A DNA stretch of 6,609 bases, taken from the NCBI GenBank assembly GCA_946615495.1, contig CAMOHY010000126.1, positions 1-6,609 of the forward strand. Reading direction: 5' to 3'. The first letter of the stretch is position 1. Each line of letters opens with the position of its first letter. A program made the translations under genes and the position numbers. Under the pieces are notes generated by a model. The model was given only the letters and a program-made list of their open reading frames with translations. It searched no databases and was not told the DNA's origin. Shown here one piece after another: positions 1 to 5,566 of the stretch. The stretch comes from an uncultured Clostridia bacterium. Lineage in GTDB: Bacteria > Bacillota > Clostridia > Christensenellales > Aristaeellaceae.

Positions 1-796
1 GGGCCATATCGGAGGCGTCGCCGCCGTCCACGGCGGACAGGTCGGCATTCACCAGAATCTGCCGCAGGAACAATTGCAGGGGCCATTTGTTCTTATCGTT
101 CAGGTAGATCAAAGCGGTGAAGTAGCTGTTCCAAATGCCCACGCCGTAATACAGGCCGATAACGCAAATGACGGGAATGGACAAGGGCAGGATGATGGAT
201 AAAAGGGTTCTAAGCGGCGAACAGCCGTCAATCTCCGCCGCCTCCTGCAATTCAAAGGGAATGGAGGACATGAAGAACGTTCGCATGATAATCATGTTGT
301 AGGTGGATACGCCGCCCACCAATATCACCGCCCACCAGCTGTTGCCAAGGCCCAGGGTTTTTGTCACCAGCAGGTAAGTGGGAATCAGGCCGCCGCTGAA
401 GAACATGGGAATGGTGCAGTACATCATAATGCCGTTGCGGCCCCACAGATCGCGGCGGGACAGGGGATAGGCGCACAGGATGGTCAGGAACAGATAAATC
501 GCCGTACCGATGATAAGCAGCAGGAAGGAGTTTCCGTAGCCCAGCATCAAATCGCCGTTTTTGAAGCATTCGGCGTAGTTTTCCAGCGTTACATCGGAGG
601 GAAGAAAAATGACCCTGCCGCCGATAACGGCCTTCGCGTCCGAAAAAGACGCGATGACCACAAAGTACAGGGGATAGAGGATGGTAAACGTAAGCAGGCC
701 CAGAAGAATGACCACAATCGTTTCAAAAACGATATCGCCTTTGGACTGGCGGGAATGGCGGCGGCGCCGGGTGACTGCGTTTTTAGCCTGAGACAT
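1..796 (-). CDS. LplC/YtcP-type carbohydrate ABC transporter permease, 3' end cut by window
   Basis: Second permease of a sugar ABC importer (MalG-like superfamily, LplC/YtcP branch, COG0395), acting in the cytoplasmic membrane. The reading frame opens with MSQAKNAVTRRRR at 796 and runs without a stop to the window edge, giving 265 residues. Family members are usually about 290-300, so only the C-terminus is missing. It has a basic cytoplasmic N-terminus, a first membrane helix around residues 26-45 (IVVILLGLLTFTILYPLYF), further hydrophobic segments, and the EAA loop at residue 185 (EAAEIDGC, with ILPL about 15 residues later), which contacts the ATPase. The start is fixed by AAAGGAGGG at 804-812, 7 nt upstream. 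It lies 17 bp after the stop of the partner permease, so the two are co-transcribed. The solute-binding lipoprotein normally linked to this family is not in the window and may follow downstream. The substrate cannot be read from the permease; oligosaccharides are typical for the family. Confidence 0.93.
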   Translation of the reverse strand, partial: MSQAKNAVTRRRRHSRQSKGDIVFETIVVILLGLLTFTILYPLYFVVIASFSDAKAVIGGRVIFLPSDVTLENYAECFKNGDLMLGYGNSFLLLIIGTAIYLFLTILCAYPLSRRDLWGRNGIMMYCTIPMFFSGGLIPTYLLVTKTLGLGNSWWAVILVGGVSTYNMIIMRTFFMSSIPFELQEAAEIDGCSPLRTLLSIILPLSIPVICVIGLYYGVGIWNSYFTALIYLNDKNKWPLQLFLRQILVNADLSAVDGGDASDMA

Positions 797-813
797 CTTC
801 TTTCCCTCCTTTC

Positions 814-1779
814 TTACCACAGCTGCACGTCGCTGACCTTGCGCGCGATGGAGTTGACCAGCACCAGCATAGCGCAGTTGACGACGGAATTGAACAGGCC
901 GATGGCTGTGGACAGCTCAAACTGATTGGAGGAAAGCAGGGAAATGCGGTAAACGTAGGTGGAAATAACGTCCGAAACGGCCATGTTCAGGTTGTTCTGC
1001 ATCAGGTAAACCTTTTCAAAGCCCACGGACAGAATATAGCCGGAATTCAAAATGAGCATGATGACCACGGTGGGCATGATGCAGGGCAGGTTGATATACC
1101 ACATGCACTGATAGCGGTTGGCCCCGTCAATGTAGGCGCTTTCATGCAGCTGCGGGTCCACCCCGGCCAGGGCGGCGATATAGATGATGGAATCCCAGCC
1201 CATGTTTTGCCAAATGCCGGAGCCCACATACAGCGGGCGGAACAGGGACGGCACCTGCATCCAGTTATCCGCCGTGCCGCCCAAGGCCTCAATGAGCTTG
1301 TTGGCGATGCCGTAATAACGGTTGGTAAAGCAGGTGAGCATGCCAACCAGCACCACCGTGGACAGGAAGTGGGGAATATAGGTCACGTTCTGCACGAATT
1401 TCTGGTACCCTTTACTGCGCACCTCGTTCAGCAGCAGCGCCAATAGGATGGGCAGCGGGAAGCCCAGCAGCAGGGAGGAAAAACTCAGGATGAACGTGTT
1501 GGAAATGGTCCTGGCAAAATAGGGGGATTGATAGTATTTCTGGAACCATTTATACCAGGGATTGGCCCAGGGGCTTCCATAGACGCCTTTGAGCGCCATG
1601 TATTTTTTGAAGCCCAGGATGACGCCGGGCATAGGCATATAGCAGAAAATGAAATACCATGCCAGCGGCAGGATCAGCATTACATAGAACTGCCAGTTCT
1701 TGTTGATGCGGCGCTGCCTGATCCAGTGCATCATTCCTTTTTTTCTGCTCTTGGGGGCTGTCATGCTCTGGCTGCTCAC
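814..1779 (-). CDS. LplB-type carbohydrate ABC transporter permease
   Basis: First permease of the same importer (MalF-like superfamily, LplB branch, COG4209), 321 residues, the normal length for the family. It begins with a basic segment (KSRKKG, RQRR), then helix 1 at about 31-49, further helices at about 91-118, 135-152, 190-207, 234-256 and 291-310, and the EAA loop at residues 213-232 (ESAYIDGA then INLP). The C-terminus KVSDVQLW is typical of LplB proteins. The start is GTG at 1777-1779, preceded by GGGGAG with an 11-nt gap. The first in-frame ATG (codon 6) has no ribosome binding site, so GTG is preferred, though the long spacing leaves some doubt. It is first in the operon behind the promoter at 1915-1943, with a leader of about 130 nt. 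The oligosaccharide importer role is inferred from the family; the substrate is unknown. Confidence 0.93.
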   Translation of the reverse strand: MSSQSMTAPKSRKKGMMHWIRQRRINKNWQFYVMLILPLAWYFIFCYMPMPGVILGFKKYMALKGVYGSPWANPWYKWFQKYYQSPYFARTISNTFILSFSSLLLGFPLPILLALLLNEVRSKGYQKFVQNVTYIPHFLSTVVLVGMLTCFTNRYYGIANKLIEALGGTADNWMQVPSLFRPLYVGSGIWQNMGWDSIIYIAALAGVDPQLHESAYIDGANRYQCMWYINLPCIMPTVVIMLILNSGYILSVGFEKVYLMQNNLNMAVSDVISTYVYRISLLSSNQFELSTAIGLFNSVVNCAMLVLVNSIARKVSDVQLW

Positions 1780-1903
1780 GCTGAAATCATCTCCCCATTT
1801 TCTTGTTATCGTTCTTTGTCAAGCTGTTCGGAACTGGAAACCGGACAACAGGGAACAGCCTCGAAAGAAATCATTCCGGCTTTGCAAAAACTTGTTTTTC
1901 ATA

Positions 1904-1919
1904 ATACTAAATATAGTAT
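1904..1919. promoter_or_regulatory. Dyad over the -10 and start site of the permease operon (possible operator)
   Basis: ATACTA (1904-1909) and TAGTAT (1914-1919) form a 6-bp inverted repeat with a 4-bp spacer, lying on the -10 box and the expected transcription start. The position fits a repressor site for a sugar-responsive regulator, but AT-rich short dyads arise by chance and no regulator gene is present here. Confidence 0.3.
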
Positions 1920-1943
1920 ACTCCAATATGGCGAAAATGTCAA
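1915..1943 (-). promoter_or_regulatory. Sigma-A promoter of the lplB-lplC operon
   Basis: On the minus strand TTGACA (1938-1943) is separated by exactly 17 bp from TATACT (1915-1920). The predicted start of transcription is near 1908, giving an untranslated leader of about 130 nt before the GTG start. The leader contains a 7-bp hairpin (arms 1823-1829 and 1853-1859). A small dyad overlaps the -10 box (listed separately). Confidence 0.85.
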
Positions 1944-1974
1944 CTTTTAGAGCAAAAAATACATAAAATAATAC

Positions 1975-2013
1975 AAAAAAAAGACTCTGCCCCATCAAAT
2001 TGCCGGAACAGAG
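1975..2013 (-). terminator. Intrinsic terminator of the MATE gene
   Basis: Read on the minus strand, CTCTGTTCC (2013-2005) pairs with GGGGCAGAG (1993-1985) over 9 bp with two G-U pairs and an 11-nt loop. After two bases an 8-T run follows (1982-1975). It lies about 100 bp after the MATE stop codon and just upstream of the permease promoter. Confidence 0.85.
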
Positions 2014-2066
2014 CGGAACAAGTGCCCATTTATTCCATTTTATGGAGAAAAGAGGCAAACGCGGGC

Positions 2067-2094
2067 GCAGGGTAAGGGGAAAAAGGGACCCTGC
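2067..2094 (-). other. 3'-untranslated hairpin after the MATE gene
   Basis: GCAGGGT (2067-2073) and ACCCTGC (2088-2094) are perfect inverted repeats of 7 bp around a 14-nt loop, located between the MATE stop and its terminator. No T-run follows, so it is not itself a terminator. It may protect the 3' end or may be incidental. Confidence 0.35.
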
Positions 2095-2112
2095 CGGAAC
2101 CATACGGCGGAA

Positions 2113-3480
2113 TTAGGAGGCCGCCTGGTCGCTGCGGGTCACGTTCTTGATCCATTTGTTTCCACGCAGGCGGAAAAACGCGATGATCCATTTGAAGCAC
2201 TGATCGATGCGGGTGCAGAAATAAATCGCCGCCAGAGGCCAATGGAACACGAAGGCGGCCAGCGCGGACAGGGGCAGCACCACCAGCCACCCGCAGATCA
2301 TATCCACCAGCATGACAAACCGGCTGTCTCCGGCGCCGCGGTTGATGCCCACAAAGCAGGAGGCGTGGTAGGTGGTGCCAAGCAGGGTAAAGGAGCAGAT
2401 GGCGATCATTTTTGTGGCCAGGGCAAAGGTATCTTCATTTAAATGATACAGGGAGGCAAAGGGCCTGCGCAGGAAAAACACCAGCGTACACATGACCGCA
2501 CCGATGCCCAGGAACATCACCTGAATGGTGCCCGCGTATTCCCGCACCCGCTTGTAATCCTTTTCGCCCACGGCCTTGCCCACCACCACGCAGGCGCCGC
2601 CCGCCAGCGCGAAGGTGAACATGGTGCCCAGGTTCATCATCATATCGGTAACGGAGGTGGCGTCGATCATCGTTTTGCCCATCTGGCCCAGAATAACGGC
2701 CTTGAGCAGGTTCACCAGCGCCCACTGGGCGTCGGTCAGGCCCACGGGCAGGCCGAAGCGGGCATAGTCCTGCCAGGCCCAGGATTCGCTTTTCAGCAAA
2801 TGCCGGGGTGTGATGGGCAGGGCGCGCTGGACGCGGAAAAAGTACAGCCAAACCAGCGCCGCTTCCAGCAGCCGGGCGATCACCGTGGCAATGGCCGCGC
2901 CCTTTACGCCCAGAGCGGGCAGGCCCAAATGACCAAAAATCAGCACGTAATTCAGGCCGATATTGGCAAACAGGGAAAGCACGGTGGTGTACAGCGTTAC
3001 GCGCACCACCTCCACGCCCTTCAATATTCCCACCAACGCGCTGGTAAGGGCCAGCGGCAGATAGCTCAGGCACACGATGGGCAAATACTGCATAGCCAAA
3101 TTGATTACCGCCGTTTCGCCGCCGTTGATGACCAGGCCCAGCAGCGTTCGGGGAAACAGCTGCACCAAGGCGATCGCCAGCAGGGCGAACAAAAGGCACG
3201 CTCCCACCGACACCGCGCACACCGTGCGGATGCGTTTTTCATCCCGCTTGCCCCAATACTGGCTGATGAGCACGATGGCGCCGGTGGCCAGCCCGGTGAG
3301 CCCAGCGGTGACGAAGGTGGTGATGGCGTTGCTCTGGGCAACGGCGGACAGGGCGTTTTCTCCCGTGCGCGTCACCATCACGTTGTCCGCCATTACCACC
3401 AGCAAATTCACCGCGCTTTGAAACGCCGCGGGCAGCGACAGGCGCAGAATGGTTTTGTAGAACTTTTTATCCTTTACCAT
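2113..3480 (-). CDS. MATE-family multidrug/cation antiporter
   Basis: Inner-membrane efflux pump of the multidrug and toxin extrusion family (NorM/DinF superfamily, COG0534), which exports organic cations or metabolites against Na+ or H+. Its 455 residues match the normal family length and should fold as 12 helices in two six-helix lobes. Lobe 1 carries the family segment LISQYWGKRD (71-80) and NIGLNYVLIFG...LGVKGAAIATVIAR (173-203). Lobe 2 starts near 235 and has the matching GGACVVVGKAVGEKD (294-308). The ATG at 3478-3480 has AGAAGGG (3489-3495) 8 nt upstream. It is a single-gene unit with its own promoter (3623-3651) and terminator (1975-2013). The substrate cannot be assigned: the neighbours are a sugar importer and a radical SAM operon, both separately transcribed. 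The long plus-strand frame opposite it (2443-3585) is a codon shadow. Confidence 0.95.
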   Translation of the reverse strand: MVKDKKFYKTILRLSLPAAFQSAVNLLVVMADNVMVTRTGENALSAVAQSNAITTFVTAGLTGLATGAIVLISQYWGKRDEKRIRTVCAVSVGACLLFALLAIALVQLFPRTLLGLVINGGETAVINLAMQYLPIVCLSYLPLALTSALVGILKGVEVVRVTLYTTVLSLFANIGLNYVLIFGHLGLPALGVKGAAIATVIARLLEAALVWLYFFRVQRALPITPRHLLKSESWAWQDYARFGLPVGLTDAQWALVNLLKAVILGQMGKTMIDATSVTDMMMNLGTMFTFALAGGACVVVGKAVGEKDYKRVREYAGTIQVMFLGIGAVMCTLVFFLRRPFASLYHLNEDTFALATKMIAICSFTLLGTTYHASCFVGINRGAGDSRFVMLVDMICGWLVVLPLSALAAFVFHWPLAAIYFCTRIDQCFKWIIAFFRLRGNKWIKNVTRSDQAAS

Positions 3481-3585
3481 CGTATGAACCCTTCTTTTGT
3501 TTTTTCAGCGGAAATGATTACGAAATCAATGAATGCCGGGCAGCGCCGCTTTCAACGCGGAAAACACAAAAATTCCAATATATAA

Positions 3586-3620
3586 GAAAGGGCGTGCGTT
3601 CCCTTTCGCTTTGCGCGCCC
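3586..3620 (-). other. Overlapping hairpins at the start of the MATE leader
   Basis: Two pairings share bases. GGGCGCGC (rc of 3613-3620) pairs with GCACGCCC (rc of 3590-3597) over 8 positions with one C-A mismatch. GAAAGGG (rc of 3601-3607) pairs perfectly with CCCTTTC (rc of 3586-3592) over 7 bp. They cannot both form. A short T-rich tract (TTTCTTATAT) follows. This may be a 5' stabilising hairpin or a weak attenuator. Confidence 0.35.
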
Positions 3621-3622
3621 CT

Positions 3623-3651
3623 ATTATATCAAACAATTCTTCTCCAGTAAA
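3623..3651 (-). promoter_or_regulatory. Sigma-A promoter of the MATE gene
   Basis: On the minus strand TTTACT (3646-3651, 4 of 6 consensus) is followed after 17 bp by a perfect TATAAT (3623-3628). Transcription should begin near 3616, giving a leader of about 135 nt. The left edge of the MITE-like element lies only about 18 bp upstream of the -35 box. Confidence 0.75.
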
Positions 3652-3668
3652 CCCGAAACTCAAACATT

Positions 3669-3861
3669 CTTCCAATGCAGCGATTCAGCCGTCAAGGGAG
3701 AAAAAAACGCTTTAAGCTACGAAGGAGTGAACAGAGTTCAGAGTACAGTTTTAGATAGTCGATAGACTGGGCCGCGTACTATATTTTTCAACCATATAAA
3801 CTGTACTCTCCAACAGCTTTAAAGCATTCTGCCATTCACGGCTGAACAAATACCTTCCAAT
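3669..3861. repeat. 8-bp direct repeat CTTCCAAT flanking the MITE-like element (candidate target duplication)
   Basis: Identical CTTCCAAT octamers at 3669-3676 and 3854-3861 are placed symmetrically, each 7 bp outside the conserved inverted-repeat arms. Symmetric flanking direct repeats of this size are what staggered transposase cuts leave. Confidence 0.5.
3677..3853. mobile_element. MITE-like non-coding element with long imperfect inverted repeats
   Basis: A gene-free block whose two halves are inverted copies of each other. From outside in, the matched arms are TTCAGCCGT (3684-3692) with ACGGCTGAA (3838-3846), then CAAGGG-AGAA with its near-match, then GCTTTAAGCT (3709-3718 region) with AGCTTTAAAGC, then AGAGTACAGTTT (3740-3751) with AAACTGTACTCT (3798-3809). 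The left arm has about 14 extra bases containing a partial tandem CAGAGT repeat. The outermost 7 bp on each side match poorly. Exactly 7 bp outside each TTCAGCC arm sits CTTCCAAT (3669-3676 and 3854-3861), which would be an 8-bp target duplication. There is no open frame of note inside, so it would have to be moved by a transposase elsewhere. Alternative reading: a long hairpin RNA or processing element. Confidence 0.6.
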
Positions 3862-3897
3862 AATAAAAATCAACCGCCCGATAAAAGGATTCGAGAT

Positions 3898-3941
3898 AAA
3901 AAACGGTCAGATGGCCCAGAGCGTTCTGCGTCATCCGACCG
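3898..3941 (-). terminator. Intrinsic terminator of the radical SAM/small-protein operon
   Basis: On the minus strand CGGTCGGATG (3941-3932) pairs with CATCTGACCG (3913-3904) over 10 bp with one G-U pair. A nested CAGA/TCTG helix lies in the loop, and TTTTTT (3903-3898) follows. It begins 17 bp after the stop of the small membrane protein gene. Confidence 0.88.
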
Positions 3942-3957
3942 GCTGTTATGCACTGTA

Positions 3958-4116
3958 TCAGGCTCTTCTGTTTTCTTTTTTTATCCAAACGTGCCATTTG
4001 GGCGCTTTGGGCATGGGCTCATGCTGGATGAGCGCGCGGATCACCCGGCGATGGGTAAAGCAGCAGCAGAGCAGCGCCGCGCACACAGCGATCAAAATGA
4101 TGGTTCCGGTGTTCAT
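3958..4116 (-). CDS. Small cysteine-rich single-pass membrane protein, 52 residues, function unknown
   Basis: I do not recognise this protein. The frame reads MNTGTIILIAVCAALL then three successive cysteines (C17-C19; C12 is the fourth), F20, then a basic tail with HRR (22-24) and the end KWHVWIKKENRRA (40-52). Residues 4-20 form one membrane helix and the tail should lie in the cytoplasm by the positive-inside rule. The ATG at 4114-4116 has a very strong site, AAAGGAGG (4125-4132), 8 nt upstream. That site overlaps the stop codon of the radical SAM gene, so the 15-bp gap implies co-transcription and probably translational coupling. A terminator follows directly. The layout resembles the small FeoB-associated membrane proteins in size and N-terminus, but no FeoB is present and the usual C-terminal cysteine cluster is absent. 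It could be a partner, anchor or substrate of the radical SAM enzyme; none of these is shown. Confidence 0.8.
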   Translation of the reverse strand: MNTGTIILIAVCAALLCCCFTHRRVIRALIQHEPMPKAPKWHVWIKKENRRA

Positions 4117-4131
4117 TGGGTATTCCTCCTT

Positions 4132-5244
4132 TTAATGATGGACTGATTCTGCCATAATCTTTTCCACCTGGGCCCGTTTTTCGTGCAGCACGCAGCCGCC
4201 GGGATGGTCCTCCTTAAGCACGCCCTCCTCCTGCAAGGCCAGGAACAGCGGCGATTTCAGGGCCGCGCGCAGGGAGGTGTCCCGTACGTTGATATCCGAA
4301 TAGGGGGAGAAGGGGCAGGGCTCCGCCCCGCCGTGGCTGTTAATGTGGAAAAAGCCCCGGCCCGCGGCCACGCAGCCGCCGGAGGATTTTTCATCGCCGG
4401 GGAAGGCGATGTACACCATTTCAGGGTGCTCCTGGCGCAGCTTTAAAATCTCCTGCCGCAAATATTCCCGGTCGCCGTCGCCGGGGGCAAGCTGCTGGCT
4501 TTCCTCCGTCACCGGCACGAATTCCACAAAAATCACGGCCTTGCAGCCCCGGTCCGACAGCTTTTGAAGGAAAGAGCGGGAAGAAACTTCTTTGATGTTT
4601 TCTGTCGTCACGGTAACGGACGCGCCAAAAATCAGGCCCCGATTGTGCAATTCATCCATATTGGCAATCAGCCGGTCAAAGATGCCGTTTCCCCGCCGGG
4701 CGTCGGTTATTTCTTTTTCTCCCTCAATGCTCATGATGGGAAGAAGGTTCCGGCATTTATCGAACAGATGAAAATACTGTTCGTCCATGAAGGTGCCGTT
4801 GGTGAAAATAGGGAAGAGGATGCGGCTCTTTTTGCCCGCCGCTTCGATGATGTCCCGGCGCAGCATGGGCTCGCCGCCTGCCAGCAGGATAAAGCTGATG
4901 CCCAATTCGTCCGCTTCGTCGAAGATGCGCAGCCATTCCTCATCCGTCAATTGCTTTACAGGGGCGGCGTCCACCGTGGCATGGTTGCACCGGGAATAGC
5001 AGCCCGCGCAGTGCAGGTTGCACTGGCTGGTGATGCTGGCAATGAGGAAAGGCGGAATATGCTCGCCCGCGTCCTCCGCCTTGCGGCGTTTTTTGCTGGC
5101 GGCCCGGCTGGCGGCGGCAAATTTTACCATAAAGGCGCTTTCCCGCGGGTCTCTCAGGGTGGCCTTGATGGCGTCGCTCACCACGCGCTCAACGCCGCCC
5201 GTCATATAGGCTTGAATATCGAAAGGCTCGTTCATTGCGCTCAC
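4132..5244 (-). CDS. Radical SAM protein with SPASM-like C-terminal region
   Basis: Cytoplasmic iron-sulfur enzyme that uses S-adenosylmethionine to make a 5'-deoxyadenosyl radical; the substrate is unknown. It has 370 residues from GTG at 5242-5244. An N-terminal region of about 65 residues is rich in K/R/A (SRAASKKRRK). The cluster motif is CNLHCAGC (C75, C79, C82). The SAM-binding GGEP is at 123-126, in the LAGGEPMLRRD context typical of peptide-acting and SPASM-type members. The C-terminal part has C291, C310 (EPCPF) and C351 (GGCVLHEKR). This resembles a shortened SPASM/twitch region that could hold an extra cluster, but there are fewer cysteines than a full SPASM domain needs for two. 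The start is chosen because AAAGGAG (5252-5258) is 7 nt before the GTG; ATG three codons later is the alternative. An upstream extension would run into the promoter. It is first in an operon with the 52-residue membrane protein. Confidence 0.9.
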   Translation of the reverse strand: MSAMNEPFDIQAYMTGGVERVVSDAIKATLRDPRESAFMVKFAAASRAASKKRRKAEDAGEHIPPFLIASITSQCNLHCAGCYSRCNHATVDAAPVKQLTDEEWLRIFDEADELGISFILLAGGEPMLRRDIIEAAGKKSRILFPIFTNGTFMDEQYFHLFDKCRNLLPIMSIEGEKEITDARRGNGIFDRLIANMDELHNRGLIFGASVTVTTENIKEVSSRSFLQKLSDRGCKAVIFVEFVPVTEESQQLAPGDGDREYLRQEILKLRQEHPEMVYIAFPGDEKSSGGCVAAGRGFFHINSHGGAEPCPFSPYSDINVRDTSLRAALKSPLFLALQEEGVLKEDHPGGCVLHEKRAQVEKIMAESVHH

Positions 5245-5251
5245 GCTATTG

Positions 5252-5258
5252 CTCCTTT
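5252..5258 (-). promoter_or_regulatory. Ribosome binding site deciding the radical SAM start
   Basis: AAAGGAG on the minus strand lies 7 nt before GTG (5242-5244) and 16 nt before ATG (5233-5235). The spacing favours GTG. Confidence 0.75.
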
Positions 5259-5271
5259 CTGGAATTGCTTT

Positions 5272-5302
5272 TGATAAAAAGGAAATTCGCTGATAAAAAA
5301 GG
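5272..5302. repeat. Short direct repeat in the radical SAM leader
   Basis: TGATAAAAAGG (5272-5282) and TGATAAAAAAGG (5291-5302) are near-identical, 19 bp apart, inside the 5' leader of the radical SAM transcript. This may be a regulatory pair or AT-rich coincidence. Confidence 0.3.
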
Positions 5303-5326
5303 GCCTTCACAACGGATTTCTTATAA

Positions 5327-5355
5327 ATTGTAATCAACAAGGAATTTCCTGTCAA
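5327..5355 (-). promoter_or_regulatory. Sigma-A promoter of the radical SAM operon, with a palindromic spacer
   Basis: TTGACA (5350-5355) and TACAAT (5327-5332) on the minus strand are 17 bp apart. Transcription should start near 5320, giving a leader of about 75 nt. The spacer holds the 11-bp odd palindrome AGGAATTTCCT (5340-5350), which abuts the -35 box and may be a repressor site. Confidence 0.85.
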
Positions 5356-5456
5356 TAGCTGAAAAGTTTCGTTGTAAGGAAGAAATACCTGAGCGGCAAA
5401 GGGCGCCCGTCCGGTTGTAAGAACAGCTGAATAAAAATTTATTTTTGCCGTATGAG

Positions 5457-5485
5457 TTGAATTAAGTTCTAATGCGTGCTATTAT
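5457..5485 (+). promoter_or_regulatory. Promoter of the LUD-domain gene
   Basis: TTGAAT (5457-5462, 4 of 6) is followed after 17 bp by TATTAT (5480-5485, 5 of 6). Transcription should begin near 5492, about 75 nt before the ATG. An AT-rich tract with ATAAA-AA-TTTAT lies just upstream and could act as an UP element. The region 5245-5566 has no gene and holds the two divergent promoters plus the dyads described here. Confidence 0.7.
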
Positions 5486-5518
5486 TTATGCAGGAATACC
5501 TGCGCTGTACATAGCACG
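5475..5518. promoter_or_regulatory. 44-bp nested dyad over the LUD promoter -10 and start site (candidate operator)
   Basis: Outer arms CGTGCTAT (5475-5482) and ATAGCACG (5511-5518) are perfect 8-bp inverted repeats. Inner arms GCAGG (5490-5494) and CCTGC (5499-5503) are perfect 5-bp repeats around AATA. Both pairs share one centre, with exactly 7 bp between outer and inner arms on each side. It covers the -10 box and the start site, which is where a repressor would block. It could also fold as a leader hairpin, but the outer left arm lies upstream of the predicted start, so DNA recognition is more likely. Confidence 0.55.
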
Positions 5519-5566
5519 AGGCGGATTTTCGACCGTGGAATGAATGATGAAGAAAGGAAGAAGAAA

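Noticed and set aside
1775..1790. Four-codon ATG frame overlapping the lplB GTG start (MISA, then TGA overlapping the GTG)
   Set aside because: The GGGGAG directly abuts the ATG, which is too close for initiation.
1819..1902. 27-codon frame in the lplB leader (MKNKFLQSRNDFF...)
   Set aside because: Its ATG lies about 5 nt from the predicted transcription start with no ribosome binding site, and it contains no run of regulatory codons. Probably chance.
2443..3585. Long plus-strand frame of 380 codons opposite the MATE gene
   Set aside because: Composition rich in H, Q, G and R is typical of an antisense shadow of GC-rich membrane codons; it has no domain and no ribosome binding site.
4060..4080. 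GCA triplet run on the plus strand as a microsatellite
   Set aside because: It is just successive Cys and Leu codons of the small membrane protein read in reverse.
3958..4116. Calling the small protein a RiPP precursor outright
   Set aside because: It has a membrane helix in place of a leader, no repeated core motif, and no export or protease gene nearby. Kept only as a hypothesis.
4564..5274. Long plus-strand frame opposite the radical SAM gene
   Set aside because: The minus frame carries the cluster motif, GGEP, a promoter and a ribosome binding site; the plus frame has none.
5245..5355. 37-residue N-terminal extension of the radical SAM protein to an upstream TTG codon
   Set aside because: That codon is part of the -35 box, so it would not be transcribed; a good ribosome binding site marks GTG 5242-5244.
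5540..5566. Nine-codon longer start for the LUD protein
   Set aside because: No ribosome binding site before ATG 5540, while AAAGGA lies 8 nt before ATG 5567; the extra residues are the ribosome binding site region translated.
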